A stretch of 64,000 nucleotides of DNA from Acidocella sp. 20-57-95. GTDB taxonomy: Bacteria > Pseudomonadota > Alphaproteobacteria > Acetobacterales > Acetobacteraceae. Positions 8,438 to 17,476 of the stretch are shown here, piece by piece. Location of the stretch: assembly GCA_002255575.1 (NCBI GenBank), contig NCAT01000008.1:1-64000 (forward strand). The letters run 5' to 3'. How positions within the stretch are numbered: the first letter of the stretch is position 1; each line of letters begins with the position of its first letter. A program made the translations under genes and the position numbers. Below the pieces are notes generated by a model. It was not told the DNA's origin. It made no database searches and saw only the letters and a program-made list of their open reading frames with translations.

Positions 8438-9346
8438 ATGCATGAATCCGCATTTCTACTCGGCCAGGTTTTTAATGGTTTCTCGGTAGCCTCGCTGTTC
8501 ATTCTGGCAGCGCTGGGGCTGGCACTGAGTTTCGGCCTGATGCGCGTCATCAATATGGCGCATGGCGAGATGCTGATGCTGGGCGGCTACCTCGCTTACT
8601 TAACATTGCAGGTGGTGCCGGGGCCGATGGGAATCATCGTGGCCATGCCGGTGGCATTTCTGGGGGCCGCGATCATCGGCGGCGTGCTGGAATTTGCGGT
8701 GATCCACCGGCTTTCCGCGCGCCCGCTTGATACGCTGCTGGCGACCTGGGGTGTGAGTTTGATTTTGCAGCAGGCGGCACGCAACATGTTCGGCGCGATC
8801 GGCGTTGAAGTGACGGCGCCGAGCTGGCTTAACCACACGGTTTCAATCCATTCAGGATTTTTAAGCGGGCTTGATCTGCCGGACACCCGGATTTTCATTC
8901 TCATTATTGCGGCTCTGGTGCTGGCGGGGATTGCAGCGTTGCTGAACAAGACCCGGCTGGGGCTGTATGTGCGCGCCGTCAACCAGGACCGCGCGACGGC
9001 GGCGGCGATGGGTGTGAATGCACGGCTTATTGACCTTGCGGTATTTTCGCTAGGCACCGGCGTTGCTGGGTTGGCGGGCGTGATTCTGGCACTGCTGGGT
9101 CCGGTGACGCCGACCGTGGGGCAGAGCTACATTGTGCCGGCGTTCCTGGTGGTTATTCTGGGCGGGCTCGGCAGCCTTGTCGGCACCACGATCGCCTCCA
9201 TCATCATTGGATTATTTACCGCGCTGATCGAGATCTTTGTGGATGTCAGCGTTGCGCAGGTGCTGCTGCTGTTGTTCGTGATCCTGTTTATCCAGATCCG
9301 TCCGCAAGGTGTGATCACCGTGCGCACCCGCGCGCTGGAGGGCTAG
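8438..9346 (+). CDS. urtB: Urea ABC transporter permease UrtB
   Basis: A LivH-family inner-membrane permease of 302 residues. It has a hydrophobic core with about eight membrane segments, beginning VFNGFSVASLFILAALGLAL and including FGLMRVINMAHGEMLMLGGY, the LivH/UrtB hallmark, and VILGGLGSLVGTTIASIIIG near the end. Some UrtB proteins carry a long N-terminal periplasmic extension, which this one lacks. It forms the channel with UrtC, whose start lies 3 nt after its stop. Confidence 0.95.
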   Translation: MHESAFLLGQVFNGFSVASLFILAALGLALSFGLMRVINMAHGEMLMLGGYLAYLTLQVVPGPMGIIVAMPVAFLGAAIIGGVLEFAVIHRLSARPLDTLLATWGVSLILQQAARNMFGAIGVEVTAPSWLNHTVSIHSGFLSGLDLPDTRIFILIIAALVLAGIAALLNKTRLGLYVRAVNQDRATAAAMGVNARLIDLAVFSLGTGVAGLAGVILALLGPVTPTVGQSYIVPAFLVVILGGLGSLVGTTIASIIIGLFTALIEIFVDVSVAQVLLLLFVILFIQIRPQGVITVRTRALEG

Positions 9347-9349
9347 GCG

Positions 9350-10423
9350 ATGAAGCTGACATATAAACATGCCATTGGCGCGGTGGTTTTGCTGTTCGGG
9401 GCCGCGGCGCCGTGGTTGATTTCAGGTTACGAGCTGTCACTGCTCGGGCGGTTTTTAGCACTGTCGATTCTGGCCATGGGTATTATGCTGACCTGGGGCG
9501 AGGCAGGGATTCTCAGCCTCGGGCAGGGGGTGTTTTTCGGACTGGGCGGCTACGCGCTGGCAATGCATCTCAAGCTTGAAGGGCTCAACCTCGCCAATGG
9601 CGATATGCCGGACTTCATGGTGTGGAGCGGTGTTTCCGCGTTGCCACGGCTATGGTACCCGTTCGCGAATGGATTTTTCTCGCTCGCCTGCGTGGTGATT
9701 GTGCCAGGCGCGTTTGCTGCGATGTTTTCCTGGCTGGTGTTCCGCCGCCGCGTGGGTGGCGTGTATTTTGCGCTTATTACGCAGGCGCTGGCGTTAGCGT
9801 TTTCCACCTTGGTGATCAGCCAGCAGGCTTACACTGGCGGCTTCAACGGTTTGACCGATTTCTCGACGCTGTTCGGCTGGGATATTACCAGCCTTGGTGC
9901 GGCGCGGGTTATTTATTGGATCACGTTGGTTTTAGTAGTGCTGGCCTACATGTTCTTAAGCTGGCTACTGTCGTCGCGCTTTGGCGTGATGCTGCGGGCA
10001 ACAAGGGATGGTGAAAATCGCGTGCGGTTTTTAGGGCACGACCCGGTACCGTATAAAGTTGTGGCATTTTCAATTGCCGGCACGCTGGCGGGAATCGGCG
10101 GGGCGTTATTCACGCTGCATTCGGGCGTGGTGTCACCAGCCTTGGTGGGTGTGGTGCCTTCGATTGAGATGGTGGTATGGGTTGCGGTCGGTGGGCGCAA
10201 TATTTTGTGGGGCGCGATTGCCGGAACGCTGCTGGTGAATTTTGCAAAAGACCAGATCAGCTCGGCATTACCGTCATTGTGGCTGTACGGGCTTGGCGCA
10301 TTATTTGTTCTGGCGGTGTCGTTCCTGCCGACCGGAATCGCCGGATTATTTCAACCCGACACGGCGGCTGAGCGGGTGGTCCGCCGCATGCTGACGCGTA
10401 CCAAGGTGAGGACCGCCGAATGA
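9350..10423 (+). CDS. urtC: Urea ABC transporter permease UrtC
   Basis: A 357-residue LivM-family permease. The conserved ALSILAMGIMLTWGEAGILS, LGQGVFFGLGGYALAMHL and the cytoplasmic coupling region MLRATRDGENRVRFLGHDP are all present. It pairs with UrtB to form the urea translocation pore. It lies 3 nt after urtB and overlaps urtD by 4 nt (ATGA), so the transporter genes are one translational unit. Confidence 0.95.
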   Translation: MKLTYKHAIGAVVLLFGAAAPWLISGYELSLLGRFLALSILAMGIMLTWGEAGILSLGQGVFFGLGGYALAMHLKLEGLNLANGDMPDFMVWSGVSALPRLWYPFANGFFSLACVVIVPGAFAAMFSWLVFRRRVGGVYFALITQALALAFSTLVISQQAYTGGFNGLTDFSTLFGWDITSLGAARVIYWITLVLVVLAYMFLSWLLSSRFGVMLRATRDGENRVRFLGHDPVPYKVVAFSIAGTLAGIGGALFTLHSGVVSPALVGVVPSIEMVVWVAVGGRNILWGAIAGTLLVNFAKDQISSALPSLWLYGLGALFVLAVSFLPTGIAGLFQPDTAAERVVRRMLTRTKVRTAE

Positions 10424-11193
10424 ACGCGACCCCCGCCCCCATTCTGATGATGGAGCATGTGACCGTCGATTTCGATGGGTTCAAGGCGCTGACGGATGTT
10501 TCACTCTCGCTTTCGCCTTGCGCATTGCGGGTGTTGATCGGTCCGAACGGCGCCGGCAAATCAACCTTGTGCGATACGATTATTGGACGGGTGCGTCCAA
10601 GCTCCGGCAAAATCACTTTCAAGGACGAGGTGATTACCGATCTCGCTGAACAGGAAATTGTCCGGCGCGGCATCTGCCGGAAGTTTCAAACCCCGGGCGT
10701 GCTGCCAACCTTGAGCGTGATGGAAAATCTGCTGGTGTCGGCCCGCAAGAATCGCAGTTTCTTCCGGACCTTCACGACAAAGGTGCCGGCGGAGGAGCGT
10801 GAAAGTGCTGAATCAATTCTGGAGAAAATCGGGCTGACGGACCGGCGCGACGTGATTGCGGCCGACCTCGCCCATGGTGAGAAGCAATGGCTCGAGATCG
10901 GGATGGTGGTAGCCACCGATGCCGACCTGCTGCTGCTCGATGAGCCAACCGCCGGGATGGGGCCGCAGGATACCCAGCGCACGGCAGAGCTTATCCTCTC
11001 GCTGCTCGGGCGTCATGCGGTGCTGGTGATTGACCATGATATGAGTTTTGTTGAAGCGCTGAATGGTTATGTCACGGTGCTGCATCAGGGCCAGATATTG
11101 AAGGAAGGCAGTGTGGCGGAAATCCGTGCCGATCCGGAAGTAACGGCTGTTTATCTTGGAAGGTCAGATGATGACGACGCTGCTGCAGCTTGA
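10420..11193 (+). CDS. urtD: Urea ABC transporter ATP-binding protein UrtD
   Basis: A LivG-family ATPase of 257 residues. The Walker A is GPNGAGKST, the signature region is LAHGEKQWLEIGM (degenerate, as usual in UrtD), and the Walker B is LLLLDEPTAGM followed by the switch histidine in VIDHDMSFVE. It forms a heterodimer with UrtE. The C-terminal tail is acidic and alanine-rich (DDDDAAAA) and overlaps the start of urtE by about 23 nt. Confidence 0.95.
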   Translation: MNATPAPILMMEHVTVDFDGFKALTDVSLSLSPCALRVLIGPNGAGKSTLCDTIIGRVRPSSGKITFKDEVITDLAEQEIVRRGICRKFQTPGVLPTLSVMENLLVSARKNRSFFRTFTTKVPAEERESAESILEKIGLTDRRDVIAADLAHGEKQWLEIGMVVATDADLLLLDEPTAGMGPQDTQRTAELILSLLGRHAVLVIDHDMSFVEALNGYVTVLHQGQILKEGSVAEIRADPEVTAVYLGRSDDDDAAAA

Positions 11194-11887
11194 AAAGGTC
11201 AGCTCCGCCTACGGGCAAAGCAAGGTACTGTGGGATATTGATATGGAGATCGTGCAAGGCAGCGCGGTGGCGCTGATCGGGCGCAACGGCGTTGGCAAAA
11301 CCACGCTATTGAAAACCATCATGGGTGTGCAGAAGCTGAGTGGCGGCAAAATTACCTTGGGTGATCAGGATGTGTCGGCCATGGCGGCGCATGGGCGGGC
11401 GCGCTCGGGGATTGGGTTTGTGCCGCAAGGCCGCCACGTCTTTCCGCATCTGACCGTGATGGAAAATCTGACCGTTGGGTTGGCGGCGCTGACCGGACGA
11501 AGCGGGTTGGCGCAAACCGGTATCGCCGACCATATTTTCGATTTATTCCCCAAGCTCACGCAAATTCGCGCACGCAAGGCGGGGCTGTTATCAGGTGGTG
11601 AACAGCAGCAATTGGCTATTGGCCGCGCGCTGGCTGGGCAGCCGCGGCTGTTGTTGCTGGATGAACCGACGGAGGGAATTCAGCCTTCGGTGGTCAAGCA
11701 GATTGAACATGCGCTGCGGCGCATCCGCACCGAGCTTGGTGTGACCATCGTGATCGTTGAACAATATCTCGATTTTGCCTGGTCATTTGCGGAACGTTAC
11801 CATGTGATGCAGCGCGGTAAGATTGTCCGCGAGGGCAGTACCAAAGAAGAAACCGCGGCGGAGATTGCGCATCTGGTGAATATTTAA
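11171..11887 (+). CDS. urtE: Urea ABC transporter ATP-binding protein UrtE
   Basis: A LivF-family ATPase. Walker A is GRNGVGKTT, the signature is LSGGEQQQLAIGRAL, and Walker B is LLLLDEPTEGIQPS, where EGIQPS is typical of UrtE. The ATG at 11171 sits 7 nt after GGAAGG. The ATG at 11168 and a TTG at 11156 are less well spaced. It overlaps the end of urtD, and its stop overlaps the convergent response-regulator stop by 4 nt, so no terminator space exists between them. Confidence 0.94.
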   Translation: MTTLLQLEKVSSAYGQSKVLWDIDMEIVQGSAVALIGRNGVGKTTLLKTIMGVQKLSGGKITLGDQDVSAMAAHGRARSGIGFVPQGRHVFPHLTVMENLTVGLAALTGRSGLAQTGIADHIFDLFPKLTQIRARKAGLLSGGEQQQLAIGRALAGQPRLLLLDEPTEGIQPSVVKQIEHALRRIRTELGVTIVIVEQYLDFAWSFAERYHVMQRGKIVREGSTKEETAAEIAHLVNI

Positions 11888-12756
11888 ACCCGCGTTGCCA
11901 ACGCCGCCACCGCCAGTGCCGCGGCGGAGGCGCGATTTTCCACGCCGAGCTTGGTGAATATCTGTTCCAGATGCTTATTCACGGTGCGTGGGCTGATGCC
12001 GAGAATATCACTGATGTCGCGGTTGGATTTGCCGCGCGCGATCCAGATCAGCACCTCGGCTTCGCGGGTGGTGAGCGAAAGTCTTTGCCGGATAAAGGCT
12101 TCTTCCTGGCCGCCGCCAGATTCGGTCAGCCGATAGAGATATTCATCCGGGCCGGTGCAGCTAAGGAATGTGAACACAAGCTGGCGGCCATTGGCATCGA
12201 TGCTGCGGCTTTGCGGCAAAACAAAACCGCTGGCGGTGAAGTCAGGTATTGAACTGGCCAGGCGTTTTTCCGCCTGCGGTGTGCACCAGATCAGCCGCCC
12301 ATCCTGCGTGGCGGCGAGCAGAAACCGTCCGGTGGCGTCGAGCGCGATGCGGGTGCGGTTGGCGCTCCGGGCGTTGGCCAAATGCACCCTGATGCGGGCG
12401 AGCAATTCCTCAACCACGATCGGTTTAGCGACGTAATCAACCCCGCCGGCCTCCAGCCCGCGCACCACATGCTGGGTATCTGAAAGCCCGGTCATGAATA
12501 TCACAGGCAGATGCGCAAGCGCGCTGTCGGCTTTGATGCGGCTGCAGGTTTCAAACCCATCCATGCCGGGCATCACCGCATCCATCAAAATCAAATCCGG
12601 TGTGACATGGGAAAGAAGTTTGATGGCGCTGGCACCATCAGTTGCAACCAATACAGTCAGGTTGGCGTGCTCCAGCGCGTCGGTGAGAAAGCCCAGTGTG
12701 TCTGGCGTGTCATCAACCACCAGAATCGTGTCGCGTTGGCGGGCCGGTTCGTTCAT
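11884..12756 (-). CDS. Response regulator, receiver plus LuxR-type HTH
   Basis: 290 residues. The receiver domain (about 10-130) has the acidic pair in ILVVDDTPD, phospho-acceptor D59 in DLILMDAVMPGMDG and K111 in YVAKPI. A middle region of about 90 residues (GRLIWCTPQAEK...) resembles a degenerate PAS-like linker. A LuxR/NarL helix-turn-helix follows at about 230-285 (LTTREAEVLIWIARGKSNRD, GISPRTVNKHLEQIF). It overlaps the stop-start of the hybrid kinase by 4 nt, so they are a pair. The position next to urtE suggests it controls the urea genes. Confidence 0.9.
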   Translation of the reverse strand: MNEPARQRDTILVVDDTPDTLGFLTDALEHANLTVLVATDGASAIKLLSHVTPDLILMDAVMPGMDGFETCSRIKADSALAHLPVIFMTGLSDTQHVVRGLEAGGVDYVAKPIVVEELLARIRVHLANARSANRTRIALDATGRFLLAATQDGRLIWCTPQAEKRLASSIPDFTASGFVLPQSRSIDANGRQLVFTFLSCTGPDEYLYRLTESGGGQEEAFIRQRLSLTTREAEVLIWIARGKSNRDISDILGISPRTVNKHLEQIFTKLGVENRASAAALAVAALATRV

Positions 12757-15700
12757 TGGGTTCCGGTCTCCATCAATGTTTCCAGATAGCAGACATAGCG
12801 GCCTAGCTCGAACCGCCGTACAAGCTCGCGCAGGTAGCCGGTGAATGCGGACTTGTCAGGTTCCTCCGCATCAATTTGCGAAAGTTTGGCTTCGATGCCG
12901 CGTACATAGCCGATGAGGCCGAGTTGCAATAGATCATCAATATGGTGGCGCGCCGGCGGCGCCATCGTGGCCGGGTCGGCAGCGATCAGGTCCGGCGCGG
13001 GTGGCGCGTCATAGACCCAGGAAATGTCAAGCAGATTCTGAATTTTTGCCAACAGCGCCCGGATGTCGGTGGGCTTGGCGATAAATCCGTCGTGCGGGCC
13101 GGGCGGCGCGCCCTCGTCGCCGGCCGGTTGAATTCGCCGCACATCGTGGAAATTACCAGAAACGATCAAGATTTTTAGGGTATTGCCGAAGCGGTTGCGC
13201 AACGCCGATGCTGCTTCAAGCCCTGAAATGCCGGGCATCGCAATATCAAGGATCACTAGGTCCGGCGCGCAATCCTCGGCCAAATCCAGGCAGGCCTGAC
13301 CATCGGGCGCATTGAACACAACAAAGCCGAGCGGGCGCAAAATATCGTTCAGAAGCTCGATATGGTCGGCATCGTCATCGGCGATCAGGATGCGGCGGCG
13401 TGGCCCGGAATAGCCGGTCATGCGGCGTTCCGGCAAAGGCGGTCCGTGGTCGCCCTGTGCTTCTGAAAGTAACAGGCGAACCCTGAACCGGCTACCAGAC
13501 CCTTGAGTACTTTCCACGGTCAATTCGCCACCGAGGATCTGGGTGAGGAGTTTGGAAATCGTTAGGCCCAGGCCGGTGCCCGGCACGGCATTCGCCGCGT
13601 GCATATGGCCGCGCTCGAAGGGCTCGAAAATTTTGTTGATATCTTCCGGCCGGATGCCAAGCCCGGTATCAACAATACTGAACTCAGTCACCTGGCCGCG
13701 CAGCCGGGTCCGCAATGTGGCACTGCCGCGCTCGGTATATTTTATGGCGTTCGAAAGCAGGTTGATGAGAATCTGCCGCAGCCGTTTCTCGTCGGTATAA
13801 ACATATCGCGGCAGATAGTCGGGCCGTTCGTCGAAGAAATCGATCCCCTTGGCCTGCGCCTGCTGGCGGAACATCGCAGCAATCTGGTCGAGCATGGCGG
13901 GCAAGTCGACAAGGTCGCGGTGCAATTGCAGCGAGCCGGTTTCGATTTGCGAAATATCCAGCAGCCCATCGACGAGGTTGGAGAGATGCTCAGCGCTGCG
14001 GCGAATCACGCGCACCGCATCGGTCGGCCGCATGGTGCTGGCGCGCTCCAATAACTGCGCGTAGCCGAAAATGGCGTTCAGCGGCGCCCGGATTTCATGG
14101 ATCACGCCCACCACGTAACGGCTTTTGGCGGTGTTGGCGGATTCCGCAACCGCGCGGGCTTTTTCCAGCGCGGCATCGGTGCGTTCATGCGCCGCGATCT
14201 CGTCAAGCAGCATGGTGGTCTGGTGCGACGTTTCCTGTTCGGCAGCGCGGCGGCTGGCCTGCGCCAGCACCAGCAGCCAGGCGGCGATGCCCGCGAGGAT
14301 CAGCAGGGCAAAAAATACCGCCCATAAAGTGGTGCTGATCGCATCGTGCAGCGCCGGTGCCAGCAGGCCGTATTCATAGCCGATCAAAGCCAGGATCGCG
14401 GCGATGATAATGGTAAAGATGCTTAACACGCCGAGGAAATGCGCCACCCTTCGGTCCACCCGCGCTTGCAGGCGGGGCGGTACCAGCGGCGTGATGAGCG
14501 CGCTGATCTGGTCGGTGATGCGGCTGGCCGGCTTGCAGAGATCGTGGCAGCGCGCGTCGAGAGAGCAGCAGAGTGAGCAGATATGGCCATTATAGGCGGG
14601 GCAGAATGCCATATCCGGTGGCTCGAAGCTTGCCTCGCACACCGTGCAGCGGAGCGAGGTTTCGCGGCTGGGGACGGGTGCTTCAGTGCGGGCCAGATAA
14701 TATTTGCCGCCGGTCGCAAAGGCGATGGCAGGTGCGGCAGCAAACGCAACCGCCAAGCCCCAGAAGGGGGCCAGCGCATGGGCGGTAGGGCCGAGCAGGT
14801 TGAAGCTCATGGCGGTGGAGACGGCGACCGAAATGCCCATCGCGCCGACGCCGACTGGATTGATGTCGTACAGATGGGCGCGTTTGAATTCGATGCCGGG
14901 CGGGCTGAGGCCGAGTGGTTTGTTGATGACAAGGTCAGCTGCGAGCGCGCCCATCCATCCCACGGCCAGATTGGCGTATAGGCCAAGTATATTCTGGATG
15001 ACCTTGAAGATGCCGATTTCCATTAACAACAGCGCCAGCAATACATTGAACAGCACCCACACCACGCGCCCCGGATGGCTATGGGTCAGGCGCGAGAAGA
15101 AATTTGACCAGGCGATTGACCCGGCATAGGCGTTGGTACTGTTGATTTTAATTTGGCACGTGACAATAAAAATAAGCGTCAGGGCGGCGGCCAAGGCGCG
15201 ATGATGGAAAATTTCGGCGAAGGCAAGCCGATACATGATCGCCGGTTGGGCAGCACTGGCCGCATCCACACCGCGCGATAACGCCAGATAGGTCAGAAAA
15301 GACCCGGCGGCGAGCTTAGCACAACCGATGATCACCCAGCCCGGGCCGGCCAATAACAGAGACGCCCACCAGGCGCGGCGATTGTCTTTGGTGCGTTCGG
15401 GCAGGAAGCGCAGATAGTCCACCTGCTCGCCGATCTGTGGGACCAGTGACAACAGGATGGATGCCGCCATACCGAACGGTAGTAACGAGAACCCACCGGG
15501 CGTGAGGGTGCCGTTATAATGCGTCCAGCCCGTGATCTCCGGCAGACCGCGATAGGCGAGATAAGCCAGTGGGCCGAATTGCAACGCGAGCCAAATAGGT
15601 TGGGTGAGCGCCTGCATCCGGCTGATGGCGCGGATGCCGAAGGCTGCAATGGGAATAACCACCACCGCTGAGATAACATTGCCGAGCCACAATGGCAGGC

Positions 15701-16193
15701 CGAGAACCATGGTGATGGCGGCTGACATGATGCTGGCTTCAATGGAGAACAAAATGAAGGTGAAGCTGGCATAAATAAGCGACGTGATGGTGGAGCCGAT
15801 ATAGCCAAACCCGGCGCCGCGTGTGAGCAAATCCACATCCACGCCGTTGCGGGTGGCAGCCAGACAGATGGGCAGGCCGATGAGAAACATCAGCACCCCA
15901 ACAGCGAGAATGGCGGCCATGGCATTGGTGAAGCCGAACGCGATGGTGATGGACCCGCCAATCGCCTCGCAGGCCAGGAACGCCACCGCCCCCAGCGCGG
16001 TGTTGCCAACACGGGCGGCGGACCAGCGGCGGGCCTTTTGCGCCGTGTAGCGAAGGGCAAAATCCTCCAGGGTCTGGTTGCCAACCCATTGGTTATATTG
16101 CCGCCGCTGGAGAATAACACGCTGTTGACCGCTCATTCTACCGGTATCCAACCCGGGCTGAGTTTGGTCAATAAAATTAGGTAAGTAGGGCAA
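12753..16193 (-). CDS. NCS1 permease-like/histidine kinase/receiver fusion sensor
   Basis: A 1146-residue hybrid sensor. Residues about 35-500 form an NCS1 (cytosine/purine/hydantoin permease) fold with about 12 membrane segments (GNTALGAVAFLACEAIGGSI, TRNGVDVDLLTRGAGFGYIG). A Cys-rich patch at 516-553 (CTVCE, CP, CSLCC, C, C) may bind metal. Two more membrane segments lead to a HisKA domain with H699 in VIHEIRAPLNAIFGYAQLLE, a HATPase domain (LINLLSNAIKYTERG, GTGLGLTISK), and a C-terminal receiver (ILIADDDAD, DLVILDIAMPG, FIAKP). By analogy with CbrA-type transporter-kinases it may sense a transported ligand. Urea or a ureide/purine is inferred from the neighbouring urease-urt operon. Confidence 0.88.
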   Translation of the reverse strand: MPYLPNFIDQTQPGLDTGRMSGQQRVILQRRQYNQWVGNQTLEDFALRYTAQKARRWSAARVGNTALGAVAFLACEAIGGSITIAFGFTNAMAAILAVGVLMFLIGLPICLAATRNGVDVDLLTRGAGFGYIGSTITSLIYASFTFILFSIEASIMSAAITMVLGLPLWLGNVISAVVVIPIAAFGIRAISRMQALTQPIWLALQFGPLAYLAYRGLPEITGWTHYNGTLTPGGFSLLPFGMAASILLSLVPQIGEQVDYLRFLPERTKDNRRAWWASLLLAGPGWVIIGCAKLAAGSFLTYLALSRGVDAASAAQPAIMYRLAFAEIFHHRALAAALTLIFIVTCQIKINSTNAYAGSIAWSNFFSRLTHSHPGRVVWVLFNVLLALLLMEIGIFKVIQNILGLYANLAVGWMGALAADLVINKPLGLSPPGIEFKRAHLYDINPVGVGAMGISVAVSTAMSFNLLGPTAHALAPFWGLAVAFAAAPAIAFATGGKYYLARTEAPVPSRETSLRCTVCEASFEPPDMAFCPAYNGHICSLCCSLDARCHDLCKPASRITDQISALITPLVPPRLQARVDRRVAHFLGVLSIFTIIIAAILALIGYEYGLLAPALHDAISTTLWAVFFALLILAGIAAWLLVLAQASRRAAEQETSHQTTMLLDEIAAHERTDAALEKARAVAESANTAKSRYVVGVIHEIRAPLNAIFGYAQLLERASTMRPTDAVRVIRRSAEHLSNLVDGLLDISQIETGSLQLHRDLVDLPAMLDQIAAMFRQQAQAKGIDFFDERPDYLPRYVYTDEKRLRQILINLLSNAIKYTERGSATLRTRLRGQVTEFSIVDTGLGIRPEDINKIFEPFERGHMHAANAVPGTGLGLTISKLLTQILGGELTVESTQGSGSRFRVRLLLSEAQGDHGPPLPERRMTGYSGPRRRILIADDDADHIELLNDILRPLGFVVFNAPDGQACLDLAEDCAPDLVILDIAMPGISGLEAASALRNRFGNTLKILIVSGNFHDVRRIQPAGDEGAPPGPHDGFIAKPTDIRALLAKIQNLLDISWVYDAPPAPDLIAADPATMAPPARHHIDDLLQLGLIGYVRGIEAKLSQIDAEEPDKSAFTGYLRELVRRFELGRYVCYLETLMETGTQ

Positions 16194-16280
16194 TTCAAAA
16201 AAGCGGTGGCTTACCTCAAGCCGAAAGGAAAAGTCGCTAAAGCTTGTCGGCTACAAATTCGGAAATACCTCACCAAAAAT

Positions 16281-17177
16281 CTATATAAGACCGAAGCGCT
16301 GCTTTAACTTCGCTAAATTATTTTTGCTCACGGGCACCTGCTCGCCCATACCGGGCGGCATTATCACCATCATGCCGTCATCCACCCGCATCAGCTCAAC
16401 AGCGAAATTTAAGTTTACGATATGGCTACGATGCACGCGCAGGAACATCTCTGGGTTCAACCGCTCTTCCAAAACAGACATTGAGAAATTGCATAAATAT
16501 CGTTCGGTCGGGGTGATGATGTTGGTGTAGTGGCCGTTACCCTCGAATCTGGCAATGTCCTTCACATCCACCAGCACAATCCGGTCGCGCCGGTAAACCG
16601 GGATGCGGGAGAGGAGCCGTGGTTCTGTACGGTCGCCCTGGGTAGGGCCGGAGGCTGCCGGTGAGGTGGTGGCCTCGGTTAGGTCGTAGAAAATCATACA
16701 GGTACCCGCGATGCCATCAGCACCCATCATTTGCGAGACTTTGATCATCAGCAGCCGTTCCGGGATATTGATCATCATGGCTACGGGCGGTGGGGAAAAC
16801 ATACCGCCCTGTCCGTGACCAGGCCCGTGACTAGGTCCGTGACCAGGGGCGGCGGAGGGGTGGGCGCTCTGACCATGCGCTCCATTGCTACGCAGCAAGA
16901 ATTCAATTTTCCCGCGGCTTTTCGGTGGATGAACCTGTAGAATATTCGAGCCAATCAGAGACGCCGGTAATATCCCCATCGAAGCTTGCACCGCCGGGGC
17001 CAGAATATTGATGGCGACATCATTCAGGGCAGAAATACACTGGTTGCCATCCAGCCAGACCATGCCCGGATTGAACTGCTCTAGCTTATGCTGGAACGCT
17101 GAGTCTCGCCAGGAGTCGCGCGGCCCATCGGGGATGGATGGGCTAGGGTCGGTGGTTCGCAACGGCGATTTAGACAT
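16281..17177 (-). CDS. PAS-LytTR transcriptional regulator, RcoM-like
   Basis: 298 residues. An N-terminal PAS-like domain (about 30-170; FNPGMVWLDGNQCISALND, SNILQVHPPKSRGKIEFLL) is followed by a LytTR DNA-binding domain (about 190-298; IPVYRRDRIVLVDVKDIARF, FLRVHRSHIVNL). RcoM proteins are single-component haem-based CO sensors with this architecture. H83 in QVHPPKSRGK is a candidate counterpart of the RcoM haem histidine, which I cannot prove by eye. An unusual His/Gly/Pro-rich insert (residues about 99-130) interrupts the PAS domain. The gene is divergent from the form I CO dehydrogenase operon, which it probably controls. Confidence 0.8.
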   Translation of the reverse strand: MSKSPLRTTDPSPSIPDGPRDSWRDSAFQHKLEQFNPGMVWLDGNQCISALNDVAINILAPAVQASMGILPASLIGSNILQVHPPKSRGKIEFLLRSNGAHGQSAHPSAAPGHGPSHGPGHGQGGMFSPPPVAMMINIPERLLMIKVSQMMGADGIAGTCMIFYDLTEATTSPAASGPTQGDRTEPRLLSRIPVYRRDRIVLVDVKDIARFEGNGHYTNIITPTERYLCNFSMSVLEERLNPEMFLRVHRSHIVNLNFAVELMRVDDGMMVIMPPGMGEQVPVSKNNLAKLKQRFGLI

Positions 17178-17476
17178 TAAGAAGCGTTTCCCATTTGATG
17201 CAGACTCGTCTTATTTGTTGCAGCTGGTCTATTCGCAAAAAGACGGTTTCGCCAGTCCGATCAGAAAGAATCCGGGCGCTGCGGTCTAGGTGTGGAATCA
17301 GGGCATTCGTGCAGGCTTTGTGGCGTTTCAAGCATTGGTCGTTGCAACAGAATAATTTCACAACCTACCCTTGGTTTAATTGCCAGGCTCTAAAGAGCAC
17401 AGGCTGGTTTCGGTTGACCATGTTCCAAGGCGTGGTGGGTCGAGGCTGAGACTTAATAATAGGGAGTCAAAAACGC
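17178..17476. promoter_or_regulatory. Divergent promoter region between the RcoM-like regulator and coxM
   Basis: 299 nt between oppositely oriented genes, with no credible coding sequence. It should contain both promoters and the LytTR-type operator (usually direct repeats), but I could not assign exact boxes. A purine-rich stretch with aatagggagtc lies just ahead of coxM and can serve as its ribosome-binding site. Confidence 0.5.
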
